Shown here: positions 38,766 through 51,335 of the stretch, in pieces
How positions within the stretch are numbered: position 1 is the first letter of the stretch
Layout of the letters: every line of letters begins with the position of its first letter
Source of the DNA: Larimichthys crocea
Taxonomy: Eukaryota; Chordata; Actinopteri; Sciaenidae
Direction: 5' to 3'
DNA: 64,000 nt
Assembly: GCF_000972845.2 (NCBI RefSeq)
Contig: NC_040028.1
Span: 15,870,871-15,934,870, forward strand
Made by a program: the position numbers and the translations under genes
The notes under the pieces: model-generated
Database searches by the model: none
What the model saw: the letters and a program-made list of their open reading frames with translations, nothing else
Told to the model about the DNA's origin: nothing

Positions 38766-39439
38766 CAGACATATGGGTTCAGCCTCAGTGCTGCCGGTGC
38801 ACATCATATATTTTATTTTGTCAAATACATTGGGTTGCCAAGACATGTTTTTCTCCAGCTCTTTTGGGATTCCCAGGCGCTTCCAGATCAGCAAGAGATC
38901 CCCCACCGCCACCCACCCACCCCTCTGTGCAGTGAGTTTATCTTGCGGTCTCCTTCCAGCTGGTCATATCCAGTAGTCCTCCAAGGGAAAGTGTAAAAAA
39001 TAGTCAGTGCAGTTAAAAGGCAATAGACTGAGGATGTACTAAACATTTTTATTATCTTCGAAAGAAAAACAACACAAACACTACTTGGCAAGACAGCAGA
39101 CACTGCATCCACCAAGGTGACTAAACTATAACTTTGATAAACAACTAGAAGAATATACACTCCCAACTGCCACGCCTCTGTAGAACACAAGACTTGTACC
39201 TGACAGTTATCAGCACCTTGGAGAGCGCCACATCCTGACCAGGTACCTGGCTAACCTCAAAAGGCAATTGTGCAGCTCCGAGGAAATCTCAGATTGCTGA
39301 GACTTTTCACACATCTCAGAGTAAGACCAATCACCTATGGAGAGTCTTTGTTTGGCTGCATGATAAAACATTAAATAGAGTTGTTTGATCTCCACACGAT
39401 GCAGCGTGTATCACTGCAGTTGAGACCCCCCCCTACCCC

Positions 39440-39690
39440 CTAACTGGTTAATGCACGGGATGAGTCAGCTGATGACGCTGGTGGATGAGGTTGATGATGA
39501 TGGCCAAATGTACAGCAGGTCATATTTTATGCTGATGTACTTTTTTTATTTTTATGTACAGCTTGTGTCGGGTCATTTGGCATATGTTTTACATAATTTT
39601 ATGGTATGTTTTATATTCAGTTCCATGTGTGCACAGTGCTTTTTTTTCCCTGGCTGCAAAACAAATGACAAATAAAGTCAAAGTTACCCC
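39440..39690 (+). mobile_element. Possible LINE 3' UTR remnant
   Basis: T-rich stretch ending tgcaaaacaaatgacaaataaagtcaaagtt. The 'atgacaaataaagtc' ending resembles CR1/L2-type LINE tails. No coding part is present, and the left limit is uncertain. Confidence 0.35.
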
Positions 39691-40439
39691 TTATAACCTC
39701 AACCTGTAATATCATTTATTTAATTTGAAATGACATATTTTGGTCTTTCTGTTGGTAATTGTGTTAAAAAAGATTTAATGATCAGGTCGTGAAGAAGGTG
39801 GAACAGCGGGGTTGTTTACTGTATAGTAAGAGTGGAGATACAGACAAGTGTTCTCAGCGAGTGTTCACTGCACAGATTTATGTTTTTGGATGGAAATTGA
39901 AGACTGATATACAGAATGCTGATAAACTGTCAAACCCAGACAATTTGATTTCGGCCCCTTGCTTGCAGATAAGACAGCAAAAACAAGAAAATTACTGAAT
40001 ATTTTGAGGCAACTGTGTATTGTTCTGCAGTCTGTATTTTTAACCCACATCATGTCTCCTAGGCCATACACATTGTTCCCAAATCTATTAAAGAGACAAT
40101 ACATTATTATTCTGATTTTTAGAGGAAAGCTTTTTGTGAACAACTGTAAACATGCTACACTGTATGATAAGTATACTTGAGATTTGTGGTATCAAATATC
40201 CCTCCATGCTTTTTCCCCCCTATTGTAATCCTTCCTACCACTATTATTAAAGTAAAAGATTAAATCAATGGTAACAATAAATCTAAACAACCAAAGCACA
40301 TGCATACTTAATAATTTATATATGAAATGATTTTTTTACATCATATTACAATCATGAGGAGTAATCTGAACAAACATTAGTCCAATGAAGATGTTTATGC
40401 AGGTTACTCTATCATTAGTAATGCTAAAGTGGATAGATA

Positions 40440-40560
40440 GATGGCTGAAGACTTCATTGTCATAATACATACATACAAGATACAAGTGTGTTATCAGCTA
40501 CTCATTCCACATTTGTGTATATTGTGCAGGGATTAGTTCTAGCTGGAAGCACATGAAGTT
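40440..40560 (-). mobile_element. Possible LINE 3' tail
   Basis: On the minus strand it ends ...ttatgacaatgaagtcttc, then a short gatagat-type tail, similar to LINE termini ending in 'atgacaataaag'. Short and diverged. Confidence 0.35.
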
Positions 40561-42949
40561 TACTTAAACCTTAGAGAGACAAGGATAGAACAAAAAATAA
40601 ATCTTCGTGTTTGGTGACATGTTTTTTTGTGATATGTGACACCATTTATTGCAACATGTTCTGCTGTGATACTGAGGCACAGATGTTCCTTTCTTCACCG
40701 CAGACATTAAAACCTCTGTCACTTCATCACTGTGTCACATTGATGTTTAAATGTGTTGCTTCAAAAGTTTATTTTGTATTTTGGCGATACCCTCTATATC
40801 ACATTGACTGTTGTGCAGGTTTGGCTCTGTCTGCCATTCATTCTCCAGTTTTATTTTGGATGTTGAATCATCACTTTCAGTCAGTTGTGTTAACTGGATT
40901 AGCCACACTAAAAACAGTAAAGAAAAAGGGTACCATAAACCTTTAAAGCCATTCTTGGCAAACTTCTTGTTTACCTCTGTAAAATGCTTTCTCCTATTTC
41001 TAAACTTCAGTGTACCCACAATCTATTCTGAACTTTTCATACAGTGAACTGTGACCTTGGAGTAAACGCCAAGATCATCTTCGTCTAGAACTACTGTGTG
41101 GCATTAGCTGTTGCCACCGTGGGTTCTTTGGCACAGACGGCGGACAAACAGATGACTTTAGATTTATCTTTTTATTTTCACCAGTACACACAGTGCATTC
41201 ATTGAGGCTTCCTATGCGTATGAGACCTCTCGTCTTCTGCAACCCTTGCTGCCGTCTCTCACTGGCTTTGTCTGCTCCGACTCCTCTCCCAGGTCCAGCA
41301 CACTACTGTGTTACAAAGGGCACACTTGTATCCAGTGAGCCAATCACTCTCCTGCCCTGCTCTCCTGAGCCCCTCTTCACACCTCTCCCCTGCAGGTGAT
41401 GTACCAAACACTTCTGTTGCGTCAGGCGTTCAAAGACCAACATCAAGTTTTTAAGTGTCTTTTACTTTTTTCATCCAAACAGAGAGAAAAACTGTTTAAA
41501 TACTGGTGAAATTAAGAAAATAATACATCAAAATTGTGATTTATATTACAAAAAAACACAAATCTTTACAATGCATTATTAACATTGAAATTTTTGTTCT
41601 ACTTAAGGGTTTATTTTCCTCTTAAGTTACACAGTTTATGTTGCATTTAGATGACATACCACAGATGATACGCTTATCAATGTGAACAAAATATCGCCCA
41701 AGTATTGTGATTTTGATTTCTTTTAGATTCACAGCACTGATTGTGAGGATTCATAAGTGAGAGTAGAGAAAAGAGAACTAAGCAATAAACAACTATGCCC
41801 ATATACAATTATATAAAATAACAATATCCGCCATAAAGTTTTTATTAGTTAAAATATTGCAATGAACTGCACTAACTCCCTAACCTCCCTCTGGGTTAAA
41901 ATAAACAGCAAATTTCAAACTGCTTTCAAAAAATCTAAATCTATTATTTATTTTTGCTCTGAAGTGAAAGAAACTTACCGCAAACCAACCAACTTCAAAC
42001 TCTCTGAACAGTCAGTGATAAATACGCTACTTTCAACTGTTTTATGCAGTGAACTTCTCAACCTGTCAAACCCACACGTCCCTCACTTGGGGACTCTGAA
42101 CATTTATAAACTGGGAACTAAGTGCATATGAAAACATTTTTGTGTTTGCCTCTTAAAGAATGTTTATTTGATGTCTATATTTTTTTGGCATTGAAAATTT
42201 GAAATGCTCCCTGGGAGAAATAGTCTGTATCAGCCTATATGTTTGGCACCTGTCTCACCATTCAGAGTTCTCTGAAATGTGCAGGCTTTTGCATGAGTAG
42301 TCTGGAGCTGTGGGAAGACATAACATCTCCTGCTGCACTGAACAGATGCTCAGAGGACATGGACTCTTAATCCACTCCCAGCGAAATGAGCTGCTGTGTT
42401 ACAGCAGAGGAGGGAGGCAGAGGACCCACCCGAGCAGAATAAACAAACACCGGCTTCACCAATGTTAAATTAGTAATCAAAATAATTTGACTTATCTTGA
42501 GCCTGACGTCTTATCTAGTCACCAAACCTGTGACTGTGTGCACCACTCATAAGCTGGAAGTGGGAACCAGAGGTTGACTCAGAGTCTGAGTTTTATTATT
42601 TGTAACATTTCAGCTATTTTGCTTTGTCTGTAGATTTTTAACAGATTATCTATAAGAGTATAAGTGGCAACTCAGGGAAATAACGAAGATGTTTAAATGT
42701 CTAAACCAAATCTTCAGAAAACAGTTGAATTGTTGAATCTCATCTATCCAGCTGCTGAAGTACTACACATACTAGGCATTTCACACACATTTCTAAATGA
42801 AGTGTTACCAGTAACACAGAGTTTTTCTCGAATTGCTCTCGCCTAGAGCTCCACCTGAGACCACTTCGATCTGGGCGTCCTTACTCGGGGCATGACGCAG
42901 CCTCATGGAGTCCTGAGTGAAACATTTGAATTGTAATTTAAAGAGTAAG

Positions 42950-43140
42950 AGATGAAAGCAGCTGTAATGTCTGGTGACGTGTAACCACTGAACGCAGTTA
43001 AAGTGAAGAGCAACCGATTAAAGCTGTTGAACTGTCAATGATGAAAGCAGATCAAGTGTCAGCTGACGTGTAAAGCTAGTATAATAGTATAACGATAAAA
43101 ACAGCTCAGGTGAAAGTCGTGAAAGTTGAAGTGTGGGTTA
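42950..43140. repeat. Degenerate tandem repeat region
   Basis: atgaaagcagctgtaatgtctggtgacgtgtaa recurs about 88 bases later as atgaaagcagatcaagtgtcagctgacgtgtaa, followed by further gtgaaag/gttgaagtg motifs. It looks like a decayed minisatellite with a period near 88. Confidence 0.45.
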
Positions 43141-44962
43141 ATTGAGAGTTTGATCACATGTGAAGCTCCTTTAACTGGATACAACATGACATCCACAAAG
43201 TTGATGTATCAGAACTGTCCTCAATTTCCACTTCGTCCAGCCTATTTTTAAGTGGATTTATTTATTCCAAGTAGTAAGTGGAATAACAAAGCATCCTACG
43301 GAACATTACTAATAGTGTAAATTACATTATGATATCCTGTTGTATTATATTATGGATCAATATGAGTTTAAACAGTTCCTACATGCGTGTAGGGATAACA
43401 TACCTCATTAAAAACTGAAAACTAAAACACCTCACTTGCACACAGACCATAATTGTGTTTAAAATAGACTAATCGCATGCAACAGCAGACACAAAGCTAA
43501 TTGCCATCACCTGAAATCAAGTCAAGTGATTCTAATTACATCAGCGTTAACTACAAAATACACTGAGGATTTCCTTATTACATTTTTTTTTGCCTCTTTT
43601 TACTGAGCAAACTCAGGCAACTGTAATAACCTGCTACTGTCATGCATTAACATCTTGACATTCATGATCTCATTTCCAAAAGGCTCAGATTAAGACAAAA
43701 GAAATTAAGATCGTCTATAAACTTTAATTACACTCTGGAAATAAATGAAAACCCTAATTAATCGGATTAAGTCTGAAGCTGACTCTTGATAATTTCACAC
43801 TGTTCCAACATGATGGATGACTGTACGCGGATGACATCTATTACCAAGAACCCCAAAACAACCTTAAATATACACACACATAGTGTATGAGTCAAACCAG
43901 TTCATGTATATTTCCTACTTCCACTACTTTGTGGTGATGCCAACTTTCAGTCCTGCACAGCCCAGCACATAAAGAGTACAGTTGGAGTAGCATAGCGCTA
44001 ATACATAGTACATTAATAAGCAGAGTACATACTGCAGAATCACATGACGCCATCATGGATGAAACGTATCTGGGTTATGCTATCTTATTTCATGTCTTAC
44101 CCTGTGCTAAATGAAAGAGACTTCTGAAGCAGTCATAAGTAATACCCAAGGAAAGATGTTTAATTAATATCTATAGTAATGCAGATTCATCTATCTTTTC
44201 TAAATCTTTCATTACCCCCATGGCAGGGATAAAACTGCTATACAAGATCTTGTGCGTGTTCTTTATAGCGCCATTGTAATCCACATAATTCTTCTCAAAT
44301 ACTTGTTGTATTAAGACATGCACAGCCTTGTGATACTCTCGTTATTGATTGTTTTCCATTAAATTATTATCCTGACTACACATTAGAGGCACATATGAAA
44401 GTGTGAAAATCAGGACATGTGTGATAAAATTGTGCGTCCATGACTATGTCTATGTCAGCACTCCTTTCCTAAAGTGGTTCACCAATGAAACTTCTAACTA
44501 AGTATGGCCAGAGAGGTCCCAAACATTTTTCATAAGCCAGAGGCAAAGTAAGGCTGAATATATTTTCATTACTCATTCTTCATCACCTCAGCAATTGCTC
44601 ATCGCAGCAGAAACAAACATGTCTTCGGGGCATGTCTTGGGCTGTCTGTGAGAAATGAATCTATTATATAATGAAGAACGATAAACAGTTACAGTATGCA
44701 AATACAGTAAACAACAAAACAAGTTTTCTTTATGATAAATCCTGCCTGCTGGCTAATCGACTGTAGCATACCCCTATAAGAGCAACGTTGTGTAACTGTT
44801 CTGCCGTAAAATAACAGATTTTAAAATGATGCCGATGCAACGATGACTTGTAATCAGGCAAATGGCGACTCTTTCATTACCACTCTGCACACCACGTGTC
44901 TGTTCTTGAATTATGTAACTTTATTTTCATTATTTTTACATAATGTAAAACATTATGGCACC

Positions 44963-45345
44963 AGCAACTATTTCACTGGATCATAGTTTACACTTTCCAT
45001 TTTCCCTCTGATGTCCTCTCGCTGGTACACATCAAATCTAAGTGATTTACAAAGTGTTCACAGAGAGCGGAGCAGGTGTCGTGCCAGAATGGGAGCTGGG
45101 CAAACACCTAAGGCCAAGTGGCTAAGAGGACAATGATAGAGGGAGCTAAAAAGAAAAACAAAGAGTGTTTGGCGGGCAAGAGTCAATTTGAGAATGGCTT
45201 TATCTGTTGGCAAGAGCTTTGCTGTTGGACGAGTAATGTCAGCTGGCTGCTAAGTCTTGTGTTGTTGCACTTGCTTAATGTTTGGCTGTTAGAAAAGTGG
45301 TCAACTCTCTAGTTTTTGATCATAAGTAATATAATCGTAATAAAT
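44963..45345 (+). repeat. Old repeat with a Lys/Arg-rich relic frame (copy 2 of 2)
   Basis: Diverged relative of 33584-34045 with shared start and end blocks (aactatttcactgg; ctctctagtttttgatcataagtaat). The middle reads MAKRTMIEGAKKKNKE where copy 1 reads KRTFTQQAKKTKRE, so the same frame is recognisable in both. Confidence 0.5.
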
Positions 45346-48239
45346 ACATGTGTACAGCTGTCCATATTATATGAGGTATTGTACTCTGAAACAGGGGTAG
45401 CAAAAATGCAAAAAATACCTATTTCAGTTTTCTTTTGATGTTACTACTTAAACTAAAATGAAAAAACTCAGATTTTAAATATTTGAAATTCACAGTTTTA
45501 AACAAATATCCTTTCCCCATCTTTCACACGGCAAAGCTCAAGCTTCTTCCTCCCTGGGACCTGCTGACTCGTAACATTGGATTGCAAGTCTAATCTGAAT
45601 ATGGACCACCTTGAGGAGAGGAATTCCACCTGACAGAACCTGCAAACACTAGCAAACAGCCGGGGCGAAGCAATAAAGCTGGGTAGATTAGCACATAAAG
45701 ATAAGTGTGCTGTCATTAGACCTGACCATTTCAATGATTTATATCCAGTCTGATGGCCATGGCTGCCCCAGTCTAGTCTGGGCTGTTTTATCGTTGGGGT
45801 GTTTAAAGATCATGGTTTGTTTCAAGTACAAACACTTAGCCGGCCATAATTAAGAACTTTTCATTATTGCTGTAGATTTTGCAGATATTGGATTATTGAT
45901 TGCATAAACATTTGTTCATACTTAAACGTAATGATGACTAAATAAGTTTATTCTCCGCGGTTGCTCTCTAATTGTTTTCAAATGGAAGACAGACTCAAGT
46001 CTTGCTTTGACTGCAGAGGGACACGCGCAGGTGTTTTTAAAAACACTGCAGGCAACACAGATCCATCAATAAAATCATCCATTAATACAATAAGTGACAT
46101 TTCATTAACCTGCTTGTCTTATCTGTCATATCACCGCCTAAAATTTATGCTACCTTCTATTTCTCGGGATTGCATGTGAGTTAGGAGCCATGCGTTTTCA
46201 ACCAGTGACTTGTTATTTCATATGTGCATTTGGATCTTCGTGAGATTTCTTCATTCTACTGATGTTCATCCAGACAGATTTAATATGCTATGCAATCCTT
46301 CAAGCTTTGCCCCTTCCCTCCTACCAGGGCATCTAATGCAGCATAATGAATCAGTGGCAGATACTCTTAGATGAAGCCTGTGTCAACATGAGCGGTATGA
46401 ATCCTGTGAAACTTTCACAAATTATCCACAACATATCGTAGATTTGTATACCATTGCGGTGCTCGTTTCTAAATGTCAGCTGGCTTTTCAAAGACATGCT
46501 TTAAGATGGCTAATTAGTTAATGTCAATTGCTGAGAGCAAAAAACATGAACAGATGGGTATGTAACTCTGTGGTCTATAGTCAAATGCTAATGCCAGAAT
46601 GATAAACACAACATAAAATCGATGGCCTTGGGGCAAGACTACGTCTATCCTTTTTTTTCTCACTCACACTTGTTTATCTGCCTTATTTTATACAATAAGT
46701 GCTTTAAAGTGTTGTCGGTCTGTTAAAGGAAAACACTCAAATCAGACTTGAAAGTCACTATTTCATGTAAATATCTAAAATAACAAGTTTGATTTCATGA
46801 GAAAATTTGCTTGGCAGATCAATAAAGCAGATATGAGAAACTGATGATGGTATCCCAGTTGCTCTTCTGCGTACGTCCCACTGTGACACTAAATGTTGGT
46901 TCAAATCCAGTAAAGTGTGTTAGTAAGCAATCAAATATGATTCAATCTGTTTTTTTTTTCTTTATGAAAGTGCAGATTCATCTAACAAGAACACTTCAGT
47001 GTAATTACATTTAAAAAAAATGCTTTTAATGATTAGAAAAGAAGACATTGCAAGGATTTTTTCTCATTAGTGTAATAAATTAGATCTTGATCAATTAAAT
47101 CATCACGGTGCTAGGTTACACACTGATACTTGATCCTGAATTGGCTTAAATCTTCCAACAACAGTGCTCCAACACTTGAAAGCAGACGGTTGACTATGTC
47201 TTTTCTGCCACTTAAGTTTGATTGTCTTCTAATTGTCCAGAAGCTGGCACAACATCGCCCAGACAACCCTGCTGAACCCGAGGCAACGTTTGGCTGGTTT
47301 CTTCAGCTTTTCATTCAGCACAGCAGACTGGCATTCATCATGACTGTGCTGTCATGAGGAGGAGGAGGATGGATCAATACAACCCAATTAGAAACACAGT
47401 ATCTCTGGGATCAAAGGCCTACTCCAATGTTGGGGATCTGACTACTAGACAATACGCTAATATAGAATCTAGTTGTTGTAGTGACAGCAGTTTCCAATCC
47501 TTTAACACTCCTTCACTGCTACTGCAGGAATATCAACAGTCTTTCATTGTTATAGCTCTTATGCAATCAATTTCAATCTAAGGCCAGTGGTCAATCATTC
47601 TCCAATGGTAGACACACAGGGAGCCTGCAAATAAGTGTGAGGGGAGCTAGGCTTGACAAAGCTCCTGGAGTCCAACGCTTCTTTGCTGTCTGTTGTGCTG
47701 GGCTGAGCAGACTAGAGCGCAGGGGGTTGTGAACAACACAGCTGGGACAAACAAACCAAATCCTGACACTCCTTGGCTCCTCTCTGGTTTAATCCTTCGC
47801 TAGCTCTGTATCTGCCAGAAACCATAATGATTTGGACTATTCTGGGAACCTGGAAGATGTTCTGAAAATATATTGCGAATCAAATTACCTATGGGAATCA
47901 GTAAAACACAACACACCTGATGGCTTATAAACACAGATAAAACAAGATGGATGGTAACGGAAAAGGAGGACCAAGATTTGAACTGCGCCGTTACTGAAAT
48001 GTCCAAGTTAGCGCGCTGATGGCATGTGTTTCATTTATGTGATTGTGTGTACATATGTTTTTAAAAAAAGAAAATGGAAACAGCAATTGTGCTTGTTAAT
48101 GTGTCAGCGTATGTGTTTGGGTGTGTGTGAGGGGTTTGGGGTTCACCAATGTCCGAGACTCCAGAACAAAAATCACTTCACTGCACTTAAAAATCATGAA
48201 TTATGCATGAATGTAGAGTGACTACAGAAACAAGGCAGT

Positions 48240-48365
48240 TCAATATGGCGGGCTCTGTAGAAGAGGACCTGTGGCATCTGTAGAATAGGCTGATTCTCAT
48301 GTGACAAAAACATAACATATCTCATGTGATTTCAGATGTTATTACACTAATAAAAATACTATATT
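48240..48365 (+). mobile_element. MITE-like repeat fragment (copy 3 of 4)
   Basis: aatatggcgggctctgtagaagaggacc, then gctgattctcatgtgacaaaaacataac and tcagatgttattacactaataaaaatac, follow the right-hand part of the same MITE as at 32115. It is more diverged, and the terminus is lost. Confidence 0.55.
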
Positions 48366-51110
48366 ACACTCCATTCTTTAAATAGAGCCCCTAGGGGTAA
48401 AGTGCCCCCCTAGGACACTTGAATCTGTTATTTCTTTGTGAACTATCAATCCACAAGACTCACAAATGACGTAAACAAACACATCTTTTTCTATTAATAC
48501 TGTTGCGTATATTTTATTTTAGTCAATGTCAGTGTGCTTCGGTAATAATATTCCGTTTCTAAGATATATTTACACTTTCAAAACCTTCCCACCAGGGATA
48601 TCCTCAGTGTATTGTCTCAGATGACAGCATTTCTCTTTCCTTTGCAAGAACTGTCAGAAAAAGAAAATACTGTTGTTTGCCTTTCTGTGCTTCAACAAAA
48701 GCCATCACCGGAAACCTGATTGTGTATTTCACAGATGCACCAGATCATGAGAGAATTTTGTGAATGTTACTTCACCCCAGATACTGCACTACTGGCATAC
48801 CTCACAATGAAAACAAATCAGTTTCAGTGTACAGCATGTAGCCAGCTAAACATTTGGTATATGATTAACTGTGTTTGGTATTCCCAATTTATAGACCCAG
48901 AAATTTTTCCATGGCTGTAGGAATAGTGCCCAATTGCTTTCATGGCAAATGTAGACGGCACATACCTACTCCACAGTTATCCATTAACTATTACTATTCA
49001 TAATTCTGTCATAATCCTGTTGCAGCATCAAAGTATTTCTTCTTCACTCCTGAGCCTAATCCTCATATGTGGTTGTGCATGTGTTTCATTGGCTCCGATA
49101 GCTAAATAATTACCTGGATTTCTGTAAGCCTGCACTACATTAATAACTGGTCAAAAACACCATAGGGTATTTAATTGACACACTTGAATATTTCTTAGTT
49201 TCAGGTAAAAATTTTGCTATCTGACATGCCCTGAAAACAAATCAAAAAGCTGTGAACAAGTCCAGAGGGGGCTGTGAATCTTCTTCTGATTAAAGTGAAT
49301 TTCCATCAAGGAAGTGACATGCTCTGAGAATTCAACACTGCCAGTATGCAGGGGTCCAGGCACCTTGGGGACCCCAAGTCTAATTTGCTTCAAACCTAAA
49401 AGGCAGATAATAGTCCTGATCTGACAGCCAGCCAATTCCCAACTTCCCTCATCAAGAATACATTCAATTTCAAACATCAAACTGCTTGCAACAAAAAAAC
49501 CCTTTGAATGAATGAATGTTGGATGTGTGTGTGGGGGGGAAACCTTAAGGAATCCTTGATGTACTTGACAAGTTTGAAACACTATCAGCCTCAGTGTTAT
49601 AGGCTTATGAATGGTCCAGTTCATACCGTAAATTATTTCCACCATGGTTCTTTTGAATTTCTACATACACACAGTGCCAAAATCCCTGAAACTTTTCAAT
49701 CCCTCCAATTACATTCACTGCAAGAAAAATAATAGGAATATATACACAGAATATACACTAATAATATAATATTAATAGAAATAATAAAGATTATACACAA
49801 AATATGTATTAAATAAAGATAAACAAATGTATGTGTCTGCGATAGATCTGTCAAACATACAATTTTGCATTAGATAAATATAGTTCGGTTCTTGTAATGA
49901 CAATGTAGATTGCCATTGTTATTCAAATATACATGCATCTTGAATATATATGCACAATGTATACATCAATACACATGAAAGATGGCATATAATAAGCTCA
50001 GTCAGAGAGTCACAAGGTTTAATCCATTTTTACTGGCTGCAGTGTTGTGATATATTGAGGAATGACTCAATATGTTTGCGGTTAGTGAAACATCTTGATT
50101 ATGGAAAGTACAGTACAAATAATAATGGTGAAGGTTAGAGAACAAATTTGCTTGATAAAGCTACTGTGGGCTTGATTAAGAACTTAAAAAAAGTCAAAGT
50201 GACTTTATTTAACATTCACTGCTGTTTCAAATTTAATGCAAATGAACATAACTGGCAGGAGAAATGCTTTGGATCAGTTCATACTGTAGGAAATCAATGC
50301 TGGTGTTGTCAAAGACCAAAAAAAAATGATGTAACTCAAGGGCAAGAAGATAATGGAATTAAAAAGTAAATGGTACATTAATCGACTTCTATCTGTAGCC
50401 AAGAAATTGCATCAGCAATCGACAGGTTTCTGGCAGTTTGCAGGGGCTAGTAATTGAAATAAATAAGCCAGCCGGTAAACCAGCTAATTAAAGAAGAGAA
50501 TCAATGGATCATGGCAGAGATCTAATGAAGAAGCCATGTACGTCCTGATGAAAAATTCTAATAATATCATGCTTTGCCATTTTGGAAAGTGAGGTTTGAA
50601 GCCCTGAGTAGCAGCGCCTATTAAGGTCATTCTGTGCTGTGAGGCAGGTTTATCCTATCACATGTTCGACTTGACAGTCATACGCTCGTCTCTAAATGAT
50701 GGCACAGAGAGGAGGATATGTGTCTTTCTTTGGCAACATAAAACCTGTAATAATCCTACAAGTTGCTGCTCTCATACCTGCCTCCCTTTTTTTACTCTCT
50801 GTGGCCTTGGTGTCACCTCCAAACACTGAAAATATAGCAGAGCAGTAAACTGTTTGATGAGTTGCTTTTGTTAATATTTCTGATTTATTGTGCCAGGTGA
50901 TTTCTAATTATTCGGATATGACACACGACTTTTCACAGGTATTTCTCTATGATTAAGTTATCTTTTCCTTTGGATGTTTTTGTCTGTTGTAGAGCAGTGA
51001 AGTGAGTCAGTCAGTTAATAATCTTATAAACGGACTGACAGTGTTAGATTAGATCACGTATAACATATAAAACAGCCTCTCAGACCTTAAAAGAAAACTC
51101 ACCTCCTTTT

Positions 51111-51335
51111 TAAAGGTCCGGTGTGCAGGATTTAGTGGCACCTAGTGCTGAAGTTGCAGATTGCATCCAAATAAATACTCAAAATTCCATATCTAGATCA
51201 GTGTTTGGTTTGTCTGTTCTACTGTAGACATAATAAGGGCTCATTTTGAGACAACATAAACACAATGCTCATTTTCACTAATGAAAACACACTATTGAAT
51301 ACTGTATTCCATATCAGCAAAGAAATCCTCCCAAA
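51111..51335 (+). mobile_element. MITE-like repeat, nearly full span (copy 4 of 4)
   Basis: Starts taaaggtccggtgtgcaggatttagtgg, the canonical left end. It continues through ctagtgctgaagttgcagattgca, ggctcattttgagacaacataaac and ttttcactaatgaaaacac to a decayed right end near aaatcctcccaaaa. It has an internal deletion relative to the usual form. Confidence 0.7.

Noticed and set aside
41193..41399. Pro/Leu-rich frame in a locally GC-richer stretch
   Set aside because: I considered an LTR or gene fragment. I found no terminal repeats, primer binding site or known domain, so it is not reported as a feature.
49217..49645. 142-codon minus-strand open frame, the longest outside the glypican exon 3 frame
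   Set aside because: The translation matches no family I know, has no domain motif, and has no clear splice sites that would join it to a gene. It could not be read as a gpc5 exon. Best taken as a chance frame.
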